Under the pieces are notes generated by a model. The model worked only from the letters and a program-made list of their open reading frames with translations, had not been told where the DNA came from and did no database searches. Positions 10,976 through 22,869 of a stretch of DNA of 64,000 bases are shown in pieces. The position numbers and the translations under genes were made by a program. The stretch is taken from assembly GCA_032622095.1 (NCBI GenBank), contig CP136069.1, positions 6,000,976 to 6,064,975 of the forward strand. The letters are read 5' to 3'. This DNA is from Siphonodentalium dalli. Lineage: Eukaryota > Mollusca > Scaphopoda > Gadilida > Siphonodentaliidae. Position 1 is the stretch's first letter, and each line of letters begins with the position of its first letter.

Positions 10976-11281
10976 GTTCTTTTTATTTGTATTTAATTTA
11001 TGACGCCACTTGATCAATCGATAATTCCACAATAAGATTATGAATATTAGTTCTATGGAGGGGATCCTACATCACGCACTCAGATTCTGATGCATGGTCG
11101 ATTGTGAAAAAGTCCACACTGTAAGAGGGTTACATATATACTATTATCTTATTATGTCCACGAGCATTTTAGAAAATCTTTATTTGGTAATATTATCTAT
11201 ATTAATGACATAATGTGCTGCATGCATGGGCTAGTCTCAAATTCTCGGCAGATTTTGTGAAAATAAATAAGAATACATTCA
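10976..11281. other. No recognised feature
   Basis: AT-rich sequence without ORF or repeat signal. Confidence 0.4.
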
Positions 11282-11350
11282 ACTTTTTATGGGGATAAAT
11301 CATCAAACAGCTATAATATAGCTGTTTGATGATTTATCCCCATAAAAAGT
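11282..11350. repeat. Perfect palindrome with 33-bp arms
   Basis: The left arm 11282-11314 (ACTTTTTATGGGGATAAATC...) and the right arm 11318-11350 are exact complements around a 3-nt AAT loop. It probably represents a very recent foldback. I found no second copy in the window. Confidence 0.95.
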
Positions 11351-11659
11351 ATATTATACATATAGGAAATGAAGGTAGTGGTGTGTGTTATTGAGTGATA
11401 CGGCGCGATGGTCGTTGTTGTCACACTTAGTGAGAACCGCTTCACAAACCCACTGCATTCATTTATGAAATATTATCAATGTCTATCTCTTGTCCATCTG
11501 CTCACAGTGTGGGCTGGATCGATAGATATATCAAAATAAGAAATGTTTCACATTGAGTAATAGAAATAAATTGATTGAAAATATATTTAGGATAGCGGGT
11601 GCACAGTAGAGAGAATAGTGTGAGGTGGCATTTCAAACGTTTGGATGAGTCTGGTATGC
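11351..11659. other. No recognised feature
   Basis: Nothing beyond AT-rich unique sequence is visible. Confidence 0.35.
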
Positions 11660-11893
11660 AGTATCGCACACTATTTGCATACTGTATTACTATAATTACA
11701 GTAGAAGTGGAGTCCCCGGTGTTAAGTGTTTTGCTTATTGCACACTATTTGCATACTGTATTGCTATAATTACAGTAGAAGTGGAGTCCCTGGTGTTAAG
11801 TGTTTTGCTTATTGCACACTATTTGCATACTGTATTGCTATAATTACAGTAGAAGTGGAGTCCCCGGTGTTAAGTGTTTTGCTTATCGCACAC
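11660..11893. repeat. 74-bp tandem repeat, about 3 units
   Basis: The unit runs CGCACACTATTTGCATACTG ... AATTACAGTAGAAGTGGAGT ... TTAAGTGTTTTGCT. TATTG/TATCG starts at 11736, 11810 and 11884 give a 74-bp period. Copies differ by only a few bases. Confidence 0.9.
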
Positions 11894-12143
11894 TCTGTAC
11901 GTACTATATACCATTGACTCAATGCGTCAGTTGATAAGTTTAAAGTGTAGGGTCAAGGGTCAAATCAAGCTGCAAGGCGGAGTCCGCTCTCCTCGCTGCG
12001 CTGTTCCGACCGCTGCCATCACGTATCTTTTCGTAATTAAACATTTCTTTTTTATGTGTTTTGTCAGTTTTAATTCATTCTGGCTTGATCTGAGAGGGTG
12101 TAAGATACATCATAACCATATATTTAGGAATTTACAAACAATA
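11894..12143. other. No recognised feature
   Basis: A short open frame crosses this stretch but resembles nothing I know. Confidence 0.3.
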
Positions 12144-15100
12144 TTCATCTAATGGACTACGATAACCTGTAACTATATTTGCGAGTAACTGCTTGTCCAG
12201 TGGAAGACGATACTCTGTAACTATATGGATGTATGACTACTCGTACAGCGGACAACGATAGCATTCAACTACTCATCCAATGTACTACGATAACCTGTAA
12301 CTATATGGATGTATGACTACTCGTACACCGTCCAACGATAGCATTCAACTACTCATCCAATGTGCTACGATAACCTGTAACTATATGGATGTATGACTAC
12401 TCGTACAGCGGCCAACGATAGCATTCAACTACTCATCCAATGTACTACGATAACCTGTAACTATATGGATGTATGACAACTCGTACAGCGGCCAACGATA
12501 GCATTCAACTACTCATCCAATGTACTACGATAATCTGTAACTATATGGATGTATGACTACTCGTACAGCGGCCAACGATAGCATTCAACTACTCATCCAA
12601 TGTACTACGATAACCTGTATCTATATGGATGTATGACTACTCGTACAGCGGCCAACGATAGCATTCAACTACTCATCCAATGTACTACGATAATCTGTAA
12701 CTATATGGATGTATGATTACTCGTACAGCGGCCAACGATAGCATTCAACTACTCATCCAATGTACTACGATAATCTGTAACTATATGGATGTATGACTAC
12801 TCGTACAGCGGACAACGATAGCATTCAACTACTCATCCAATGTACTACGATAACCTGTAACTATATGGATGTATGACTACTCGTACACCGTCCAACGATA
12901 GCATTCAACTACTCATCCAATGTGCTACGATAACCTGTAACTATATGGATGTATGACTACTCGTACAGCGGCCAACGATAGCATTCAACTACTCATCCAA
13001 TGTACTACGATAACCTGTAACTATATGGATGTATGACAACTCGTACAGCGGCCAACGATAGCATTCAACTACTCATCCAATGTACTACGATAATCTGTAA
13101 CTATATGGATGTATGACTACTCGTACAGCGGCCAACGATAGCATTCAACTACTCATCCAATGTACTACGATAACCTGTAACTATATGGATGTATGACTAC
13201 TCGTACAGCGGCCAACGATAGCATTCAACTACTCATCCAATGTACTACGATAATCTGTAACTATATGGATGTATGATTACTCGTACAGCGGCCAACGATA
13301 GCATACAACTACTCATCCAATGTACTACGATAATCTGTAACTATATGGATGTATGACAACTCGTACACCGGCCAACGATAGCATTCAACTACTCATCCAA
13401 TGTACTACGATAACCTGTATCTATATGGATGTATGACTACTCGTACACCGGCCAACGATAGCATTCAACTACTCATCCAATGTACTACGATACTCTGTAT
13501 CTATATGGATGTATGACTACTCGTACACCGGCCAACGATAGCATTCAACTACTCATCCAATGTACTACGATAACATGTAACTATATGGATGTATGACTAC
13601 TCGTACAGCGGCCAACGATAGCATTCAACTACTCATCCAATGTGCTACGATAACCTGTATCTATATGGATGTATGACTACTCGTACAGCGGCCAACGATA
13701 GCATTCAACTACTCATCCAATGTACTACGATAACCTGTAACTATATGGATGTATGATTACTCGTACAGCGGCCAACGATAGCATTCAACTACTCATCCAA
13801 TGTGCTACGATAACCTGTATCTATATGGATGTATGACTACTCGTACAGCGGCCAACGATAGCATTCAACTACTCATCCAATGTACTACGATAACCTGTAA
13901 CTATATGGATGTATGACTACTCGTACAGCGGCCAACGATAGCATTCAACTACTCATCCAATGTACTACGATAACCTGTATCTATATGGATGTATGACTAC
14001 TCGTACAGCGGACAACGATAGCATTCAACTACTCATCCAATGTACTACGATAACCTGTATCTATATGGATGTATGACTACTCGTACAGCGGCCAACGATA
14101 GCATTCAACTACTCATCCAATGTACTACGATAACCTGTATCTATATTTGCGAGTAACTGCTTGTCCAGTGGAAGACGATAATCTGTAACTATATGGATGT
14201 ATGACTACTCGTACAGCGGCCAACGATAGCATTCAACTACTCATCCAATGTACTACGATAACCTATAACTATATGGATGTATGACTACTCGTACAGCGGC
14301 CAACGATAGCATTCAACTACTCATCCAATGTACTACGATAACCTGTAACTATATGGATGTATGACAACTCGTACAGCGGCCAACGATAGCACTCAACTAC
14401 TCATCCAATGTACTACGATAATCTGTAACTATTTGATGTATGACTACTCGTACACCGTCCAACGATAGCATTCAACTACTCATCCAATGTACTACGATAA
14501 CCTATAACTATATGGATGTATGACTACTCGTACAGCGGCCAACGATAGCATTCAACTACTCATCCAATGTACTACGATAACCTGTAACTATATGGATGTA
14601 TGACAACTCGTACAGCGGCCAACGATAGCACTCAACTACTCATCCAATGTACTACGATAATCTGTAACTATTTGATGTATGACTACTCGTACACCGTCCA
14701 ACGATAGCATTCAACTACTCATCCAATGTACTACGATAACCTGTATCTATATGGATGTATGACTACTCGTACAGCGGCCAACGATAGCATTCAACTTCTC
14801 ATCCAATGTACTACGATAACCTGTATCTATATGGATGTATGACTACTCGTACAGCGGCCAACGATAGCATTCAACTACTCATCCAATGTACTACGATAAC
14901 CTGTATCTATATGGATGTATGACTACTCGTACAGCGGCCAACGATAGCATTCAACTACTCATCCAATGTACTACGATAACCTGTATCTATATGGATGTAT
15001 GATTACTCGTACAGCGGCCAACGATAGCATTCAACTACTCATCCAATGTACTACGATAACCTGCATCTATATGGATGTATGATTACTCGTACACCGGCCA

Positions 15101-17390
15101 ACGATAGCATTCAACTACTCATCCAATGTACTACGATAACCTGTATCTATATGGATGTATGACTACTCGTACAGCGGCCAACGATAGCATTCAACTACTC
15201 ATCCAATGTACTACGATAACCTGTATCTATATGGATGTATGATTACTCGTACAGCGGCCAACGATAGCATTCAACTACTCATCCAATGTACTACGATAAC
15301 CTGTATCTATATGGATGTATGACTACTCGTACAGCGGCCAACGATAGCATTCAACTACTCATCCAATGTACTACGATAACCTGTATCTATATGGATGTAT
15401 GATTACTCGTACAGCGGCCAACGATAGCATTCAACTACTCATCCAATGTACTACGATAACCTGTATCTATATGGATGTATGACTACTCGTACACCGGCCA
15501 ACGATAGCATTCAACTACTCATCCAATGAACTACGATAACCTGTATCTATATGGATGTATGACTACTCGTACAGCGGCCAACGATAGCATTCAACTACTC
15601 ATCCAATGTACTACGATAACCTGTATCTATATGGATGTATGACTACTCGTACACCGGCCAACGATAGCATTCAACTACTCATCCAATGTACTACGATAAC
15701 CTGTAACTATATGGATGTATGACTACTCGTACAGCGGCCAACGATAGCATTCAACTACTCATCCAATGTACTACGATAACCTGTAACTATATGGATGTAT
15801 GACAACTCGTACAGCGGCCAACGATAGCATTCAACTACTCATCCAATGTACTACGATAACCTGTATCTATATGGATGTATGACTACTCGTACACCGGCCA
15901 ACGATAGCATTCAACTACTCATCCAATGTACTACGATAACCTGTATCTATATGGATGTATGACTACTCGTACAGCGGCCAACGATAGCATTCAACTACTC
16001 ATCCAATGTACTACGATAACCTGTATCTATATGGATGTATGACTACTCGTACACCGGCCAACGATAGCATTCAACTACTCATCCAATGTACTACGATAAC
16101 CTGTATCTATATGGATGTATGACTACTCGTACAGCGGCCAACGATAGCATTCAACTACTCATCCAATGTACTACGATAACCTGTATCTATATGGATGTAT
16201 GACTACTCGTACAGCGGCCAACGATAGCATTCAACTACTCATCCAATGTGCTACGATAACCTGTATCTATATGGATGTATGACTACTCGTACAGCGGCCA
16301 ACGATAGCATTCAACTACTCATCCAATGTACTACGATAACCTGTATCTATATGGATGTATGACTACTCGTACAGCGGACAACGATAGCATTCAACTACTC
16401 ATCCAATGTACTACGATAACCTGTATCTATATGTGCGAGTAACTGCTTGTCCAGTGGAAGACGATAATCTGTAACTATTTGATGTATGACTACTCGTACA
16501 CCGGCCAACGATAGCATTCAACTACTCACCCAATGTACTACGATAACCTGTAACTATATGTGCGAGTAACTGCTTGTCCAGTGGAAGACGATAATCTGTA
16601 ACTATATGGATGTATGACTACTCGTACACCGGCCAACGATAGCATTCAACTACTCATCCAATGTACTACGATAACCTGTATCTATATGTGCGAGTAACTG
16701 CTTGTCCAGTGGAAGACGATAATCTGTAACTATTTGATGTATGACTACTCGTACACCGGCCAACGATAGCATTCAACTACTCACCCAATGTACTACGATA
16801 ACCTGTAACTATATGTGCGAGTAACTGCTTGTCCAGTGGAAGACGATAATCTGTAACTATTTGATGTATGACTACTCGTACACCGGCCAACGATAGCATT
16901 CAACTACTCATCCAATGTACTACGATAACCTGTAACTATATGTGCGAGTAACTGCTTGTCCAGTGGAAGACGATAATCTGTAACTATTTGATGTATGACT
17001 ACTCGTACACCGGCCAACGATAGCACTCAACTACTCATCCAATGTACTACGATAACCTGTAACTATATGGATGTATGACAACTCGTACAGCGGCCAACGA
17101 TAGCATTCAACTACTCATCCAATGTACTACGATAACCTGTATCTATATGGATGTATGACAACTCGTACACCGGCCAACGATAGCATTCAACTACTCATCC
17201 AATGTACTACGATAACCTGTATCTATATGGATGTATGACTACTCGTACAGCGGCCAACGATAGCATTCAACTACTCATCCAATGTACTACGATAACCTGT
17301 ATCTATATGGATGTATGACAACTCGTACAGCGGCAAACGATAGCATTCAACTACTCATCCAATGTACTACGATAATCTGTAACTATATTT
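12144..17390. repeat. 80-bp satellite with interspersed 48-bp variant units
   Basis: The main unit is 80 bp and contains TATGGATGTATGACTACTCG, GCCAACGATAGCATTCAACT and TGTACTACGATAACCTGT. There are roughly 60 copies. A 48-bp variant containing GAGTAACTGCTTGTCCAGTG occurs singly at about 12180 and 14150, and repeatedly at 16435-16990. There it alternates with a standard unit in a 127-128-bp composite. A 560-bp (7-unit) block around 12248-12480 recurs at 12808-13040. Eighty is not a multiple of three and no long ORF results. The right end is cut by a family B insertion. Confidence 0.97.
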
Positions 17391-17839
17391 GTGACCCGCC
17401 ATATCAAATCCAGTCGTAAGTCGGGATTTTTTTTACCCTGTGCCAATGCATTCTCTTATATATGCGAGTCGACAATAGGTCGCCTCGCATATATAAGAGA
17501 ATGCATTGGCCTAACAATTTTAATAATTTTTTCTTGTATTCTTTAACAATTTTATAATTTCACCCATACAGAGCCCCAGACAAACATGAGCAGACGACAC
17601 CCTTCTATATGCTTCTATATATATGTGTGGGGCTCCCTGCAGGGTAATGGATGTTTTTTATTTTATGTCCTAAAAATTGTAAGAAACATTTATTTAAAAA
17701 ACATGATAAAAAATTGTTAGGCCAATGCATTCTCTTATATATGCGAGGCGACCTATGGTCGACTCGCATATATAAGAGAATGCATTGGCACAGGGTAAAA
17801 AAATCCTGACTTTCGACTGGATTTGATATGGCGGGTCAC
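17391..17839. mobile_element. Family B composite element, copy 2 (complete)
   Basis: GTGACCCGCCATATCAAATC at the left and its complement at the right enclose two module A hairpins (17440-17515 and 17717-17797). Between them is the CAGAGCCCCAGACAAACATG interior. The flanks are ATTT on both sides, a possible 4-bp target duplication. The element sits exactly at the end of the 80-bp satellite, so it inserted into the array or at its edge. No ORF. Confidence 0.88.
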
Positions 17840-18257
17840 ATTTGTGTAACTACATAGGTGTGTAACTACTCTGTGTACTTAACATATACATGTATGCTTT
17901 ATACTGTTATCGCCTGATTAAAAAAGTACATTACCGATGAATAATCAACCGTTCTACAGTCTACTATCTTTTTTTGTTGACTTCTATAGATAGCCGTGGG
18001 TTCACGCCTTCCAGTCGATCCATCACGCTGGTTTTTCATCTGCCTGCTCGTTGTGCCGGTGTGGTGCTTGCGGACCTTGCCATAAGTTATCAGATCTGAC
18101 ATCCCCTTTGCCATATTGGCATAAAACATAAAACCAAGTTTAAAATGCATATAGACAGTTCAGAATAATGAATAATGATTTGTAACCGACAACAGTCTTA
18201 TATTAAAAACAAATTAGTGATTTGCTCACATTATGTACCAAACTACATGCAGGGTTA
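17840..18257. other. No recognised feature
   Basis: The first ~45 bp (GTGTAACTACATAGG) echo satellite wording, but no unit is recognisable. The rest is unique. Confidence 0.4.
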
Positions 18258-18640
18258 CCTCCCTTGATGACTCGGTAAGACCGCTGCTACCGGCGACATT
18301 TCACCCACATTTGATGGACTTCCGTGATATTAAAATATATATAAGCGAACAGAGCAACATGCTGCCCTTGTTAAGCACACAAAATATCGAACACAATTTG
18401 TATAAATTTTGGACCTTATGTTTGAAAAGTTCCACTAAAACCAAAGAACTATATTTAGAAACGGTGTGATTCGGTTCTCCGATTATTTTATCACCACAAA
18501 AGTATAAACGCACGTGTACGACATTGTCACAACTCGAACGGCAAGTCAAACACAAGAGTTCTAATTTGCTGCAATTTTGACGAATAGCTTGCGAAAATCG
18601 TCAACAAAACTACCGCACTGATTTTCCATTCTGTCATTAA

Positions 18641-19102
18641 CATCACCGATGTATACTGTTGGCCAAATTATAGAAATCCATGGTCCTATGTAGGTTTTAT
18701 AAATAGATAATTGTTTTTTCCGGTTATTTTGGGACGCGTTAAAGTTGTACTGCGACCCCGAGCTCGGTAAAAGCTATAGTTGGAATGTCCAAGTTCGTGA
18801 AAGTTCTATTGACTATGCCGATGATTTGAGAAGCTTTATTGTTTTAGGATATTGTAGGAAGACTAATCTGGCCATGTCAAATTGAGCTATAGCGATGGGA
18901 TATCTCGCAGAACAACACATTTCGGGTTTTCGTGGGGTGTGTATTCGCTGGGTGTCTTATGGTTGCAGTATATAACTACATGTATTATTTAACGGAATTC
19001 TGAGGCGGTGCATTCATGTAACCAATATAATTTATATTATAATTTATATTTATGGCTATTAATATGATGTTGGTTACCATTCCTGACTATGGTTTTCTTG
19101 TA
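18641..19102 (+). mobile_element. Family E element inserted in family D
   Basis: The core TACTGCGACCCCGAGCTCGG and the 3' end CCTGACTATGGTTTTCTTGT match 31380-31636 (CTGCGACCCGGAGGCCGAGT; TTCTGACATTTGTTTTCTTA). Insertion limits come from the uninterrupted family D copies. The class is unknown and there is no ORF. A GTCATT/TAATG overlap at the edges leaves the exact boundary uncertain by a few bases. Confidence 0.7.
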
Positions 19103-19155
19103 ATGTTTTAGTGTGGGAATTGTTCTCAAAGCACACAGAAAATTTGACTTTGGAG

Positions 19156-19608
19156 GTTACAGTGAAGTAATTCGATTGGTAGCGCCCTCCAACGGATTTT
19201 GGACCAAGATGCAGGAGAGAATTAAAAAAATTCTGGGCTCTGGTTGGTTAATAGTAGTTTCGATATTTAAACATATAAAATACATGCAATCACTCCTCTT
19301 GAAATTTCAGACTCCAAACAAAACATTGGCACATCGTAAAACACGTGGTTCCTAGATTTAATTTTTTTGGTGTGAGGTAAAAAATGTCAATATTTTTTTC
19401 ATGCAATTCTGACTCTCGATTATAAATCCCAAATTTAAAGGTACATTCCATGCTCGACGATATGATTTTTTTTTTCATGCAAAAACTTTGCGCAGATGTC
19501 AATTCCGGTGACCATGTACTCATTTATCACAATTCTTGGATAGTCAGGGCTGCAGGCCATTATATGTTAACACTGAGGCCTATGGGAAATAATTACTTCA
19601 CTGTAACC
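19156..19608. mobile_element. Family F TIR element inserted in family D
   Basis: Terminal inverted repeats are GTTACAGTGAAGTAATT and its exact complement. The flanks TGGAG (19151-19155 and 19609-19613) form a 5-bp target duplication; the intact family D copies carry the single-copy site. Interior words such as GGCTCTGGTTGGTTAATAG and ACACTGAGGCCTATGG match the longer relative at 26745-27318. No transposase is encoded, so it is non-autonomous. Confidence 0.85.
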
Positions 19609-19740
19609 TGGAGCGATCGTGTTTCGCCATTTTTGCTGGAAAATCCCATGCTAAATATAGAAACACGGACTAGTACCCAGCCGGTAACAGAGTCAGAAAG
19701 GAAGCATGACTGGTGCGCTCTGCATGGTAGAGATTGATTA

Positions 19741-19918
19741 TGTACGTGGTGGCAGCCGCGCATCAGGTTAGCGTGACAGGGGACTGAACTCTGTCTTGCA
19801 TTTTGGGGTCAAATACATGAACGTACTACCACAACGCCGCTGAATATTAATCGGACACCCAACAGTAAAATCTCCATTTGCTCAATGATAACGCATCGAT
19901 TGGCGGGGTAATGTACAA
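19741..19918. other. No recognised feature
   Basis: Short unique stretch between family D and the double hairpin. Confidence 0.35.
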
Positions 19919-20163
19919 GCCTTGAAATAGTGTGCCTGTTATTTGCAGAATGAGGTCCCCAGAGGGCGAATTTAGTGATGCTACCTCACATAGCGGGCTA
20001 GCATCACCAAATTCACCCTCTTGGGACCTCATTCTGCTTACACCTCAGCAGAATGACGTTCCCAGAGGGTGAATTTGGTGATGCTAGCCCGCTATGCGGG
20101 GTAGCATCACTAAATTCACCCTCTGGGGACCTCATTCTGCAAATGACAGACACACTATTTCAA
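19919..20163. mobile_element. Family C double-hairpin element with long flanking direct repeats
   Basis: Two ~95-bp hairpins of the GCAGAATGAGG type lie side by side (19946-20039 and 20048-20140). They are enclosed by outer inverted repeats CTTGAAATAGTGTG and CACACTATTTCAAG. The sequence GGCGGGGTAATGTAC occurs immediately outside both ends (19903-19917 and 20163-20177). No coding capacity was seen. The ~200-bp interior found in other family C copies is absent. Confidence 0.85.
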
Positions 20164-20177
20164 GGCGGGGTAATGTA

Positions 20178-20412
20178 CTTTAGATGACAAGCCGACGTTT
20201 ATCCAGATGCGCATTGGACGACCATTAAGCATTGTATAGTGACTGATGAACGACCCGACTCATCCAGCCCCCGAATTAAGTACCTGCATCAAACCGAGCG
20301 CAACACGATCCACCGTGTATTGTGGATGAACCCGATGGAATTTATCGCAGTTATGCTGTCCAGATGGAGTGTGGGGTGATCAATATCTCACAAGAAAGAT
20401 ATACCAGTGTTG
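20178..20412. other. No recognised feature
   Basis: Unique sequence; a short segment (GTCCAGATGGAG at about 20359) recurs at 36072 without further similarity. Confidence 0.3.
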
Positions 20413-20522
20413 TCGGTCGCTAAAGCTCACCCAGCGTCGCTATCCGCTTATACATTCACACCTCCATTGTACGTCGCTAAAGCTCACCCAGCGTCGTTAA
20501 TCGCTTATATATTAACACAACC
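20413..20522 (+). repeat. Two-unit ~62-bp tandem repeat, dispersed
   Basis: CGCTAAAGCTCACCCAGCGT occurs twice, about 62 bp apart. The same pair recurs at 25465-25567, so the two-unit block is itself a dispersed repeat. Confidence 0.8.
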
Positions 20523-21084
20523 AGAGTCAATCGTCACCCTCGTCGAATCGGCTTACCTATTTCAGACTCGTCTGTACACAGTAACCATATTGCCGACGGA
20601 CTACTTTAAATTTGAATATCCCGAGGATTGTCGGAGTAGAACGAAGTATTTTTAGTTCCGTAAACTGGGAATTCCCAAATCTATTTCTGCATTCATGCCG
20701 GCGGTGTTTGTATTTCTCCTATTCGTGTAACAATTTTTAGCGAATATAATTGATGATACCGATACCGGTTTGATTTTTTGTGAAATTGTGTGAATATGTT
20801 CCCATTTCCATCGTGTTTCTTTTACGAAAATTTCACAACACTCTATAATACAAAATCCAAAAACACGGTATCGTCTATAAATTCAATGACATTGCTGGTC
20901 CAGCAAAGTCATGGTATTTAAATTAAAATTACAAAATATGCCTAACATGTTGAAAATTTCCACATAATCCAGACTAGATTAAATATGTATGCCAAATTCA
21001 ATCAGAAAATGTTCTGAATAAGAGGGAAGCTGCCAACACTCAAAGCTTGGGATCAAGAATGGCTGAGAAAAAATTACGCAGTAC
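20523..21084. other. No recognised feature
   Basis: No gene or repeat shared with the rest of the window. Confidence 0.35.
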
Positions 21085-21093
21085 CAGTTGTTG

Positions 21094-21231
21094 TAGTCCA
21101 ACAAATTAGACTATTCGGGTTAAGATATATTTTAATATTTTGACATTTACGATTATCTTAACCCTTAAGAGGTCTGTAAACGTCCAAATATTAAAATTCC
21201 TCTTAATCGGAAAGTCTAATTTGTTGGACTA
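21094..21231. mobile_element. 138-bp TIR MITE with 9-bp target duplication
   Basis: Terminal inverted repeats TAGTCCAACAAATTAGACT are exact at both ends. CAGTTGTTG is present directly outside both termini (21085-21093 and 21232-21240). A 9-bp duplication fits Mutator-like elements, or hAT with a chance extra base, because the flank is a GTT-rich run. The arms extend weakly inward (GGGTTAAG / CTTAACCC). No ORF. Confidence 0.88.
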
Positions 21232-21240
21232 CAGTTGTTG

Positions 21241-22160
21241 TTGTTGATGATGATGTCCCCCATTGAATTGTCAAGGCACCTCTGGTAGAGTAGAATTAGT
21301 TGTCGTCCTTAAGAATAATCCTCCACGAATATTTTGAATATTGCGACACTCGTTGATCCTCAAAACAAGCTGCACATCCGTAGCCTTATATATATCAGTA
21401 TTTACAACTATATACCTTAAGTATACTGTATATTAGTAAGTGGCACCCTAGGGATCACACTGTGACCGTTGTTTGAGTATTGCAATTCTCACTCGGTGGA
21501 TTTTTCTAGAGATGTTCTCAGCTGCATAGTTATATGTGGTTGGTTGTATAGGTTCGTCAAATTTGTACTCCAACTAGAGCGACTGTTTTTTGTCGACCAG
21601 ATAGTGTCATCTGTTGAGAAGATGAGACTCGTACAGTCGGATACAAGCAATCCAGTACACCAAGAGAAACAAATTATTTCGTCAGTCAAGAAGTTGAAAC
21701 TAACACAAAAACCAAATCCCCCAATAATATTTTGGCAAAGCTGAAAGCATAACCCCTATGTCACCCGAGAACTGCAAACAAAATTGACCAAATTGCCCTC
21801 TGTGTCAAGTTTTTAAACAATTGACGGAAAAATGTAGGAATACAAGTTCAGATAAAGTTTTGCATGTTGCGAAAAAAAGTCGTGAGGGGGATAATTCCAC
21901 AAAAAAAGTAAGACGGACCTCATTATCACAAGTGCATGGATTACCTTGGTACTAAATATACTATAAAAAACTATATCAACAAATTTGACAAACAAATGTA
22001 GGAATATAATCTCATACAAAATTATGCACATGACGGTCATGACCACATAGAAGAAAACTAGTTTTCACCCTTATTTGAACTGATTGTTTGAAAAATTGCC
22101 CCTCAATTAAATATCACAACATAAATTCAGGAAAGACGCAATGTGAAACATACTGAGAAC
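21241..22160. other. No gene recognised; weak ~170-bp internal duplication
   Basis: AAATGTAGGAATACAAGTTCAG (about 21831) and AAATGTAGGAATATAATCTCA (about 21994) begin two diverged segments with similar following sequence. Otherwise nothing is identifiable. A 91-codon open frame at 21469-21744 resembles nothing I know. Confidence 0.4.
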
Positions 22161-22330
22161 CTGGTGTGGATTGAACAGCGGTGGGGTCTCAAGCCTATCT
22201 ACCCCGTCACATTAGAAAATGCCATTAAATGGCATACATTGTAAGTATAATGTACATCATAAATCATACATGTAGCTTGAGGATGGAAGTGATCCATCAT
22301 ACTGCCATTCAATTCAACCAGGCCCGGCCC
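22160..22330. repeat. Dispersed repeat, pair member 1
   Basis: This matches 37490-37645, sharing GAGAACCTGGTGTG/GAGAACTTGGTGTG, GCCATTAAATG, TAGCTTGAGGA and GAAGTGATCCAT. On the minus strand TGTTCAATCCACACC resembles a pol III B box, so a SINE origin is possible but unproven. Confidence 0.6.
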
Positions 22331-22869
22331 TCTAGTTTCATGTATCTTTCCATCTCTGACTGAATGTCCTCGGAATAAATTATAAACTGTTTTTGCAGTC
22401 GCCTAAACTTGACCCATGTAAAAGACTAAAACTCTAGCGAGTAATATACAATGACAGAAAACCTGGACTTGACAACCAATGACATGAGGTCAGCAATACC
22501 ATGGTACTACATGTAGTACCCAGTATATACTTAAGAAGAAAGTTCCAATAATTGTCTCCAAGTTTATCATCCACATTCATTACTTTAGCCAACAACATCT
22601 AGGTTATCACAGTACATGCAGGTAATGGTCGCAGGATAATTGGATGGTTGGGTTTTTAGCCCTTCAAGAATTGGTTCAAGAATATCATCTATCTTTACAT
22701 ATCTATAAATGTTTGGTAACCTTTCGCGCAATTCCAAATATATATTTGGTTTATCTGGATTTTTCAAGACCAATTGACTATTCTGAACTGCAGGCATTGC
22801 TGTAGTTGCTTGATGGTGGCAGGAGTACATGTTGAATTTTTCTTACATTAAAACATGTAGGGGCCCGTT

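Larger units (their letters stand above)
18258..19735 (+). repeat. Family D dispersed repeat, copy 3, split by two insertions
   Basis: Family D sequence is present in three pieces: 18258-18640, 19103-19155 and 19609-19735. Joining them restores the order seen at 7438-7998. The first break holds a family E element and the second a family F TIR element. Both insertions are therefore younger than the host repeat. Confidence 0.85.

Noticed and set aside
12144-17390. CRISPR-like regular array
   Set aside because: Repeat and 'spacer' portions are equally conserved, units are 80 bp, the context is eukaryotic and no cas genes are present. It is a satellite.
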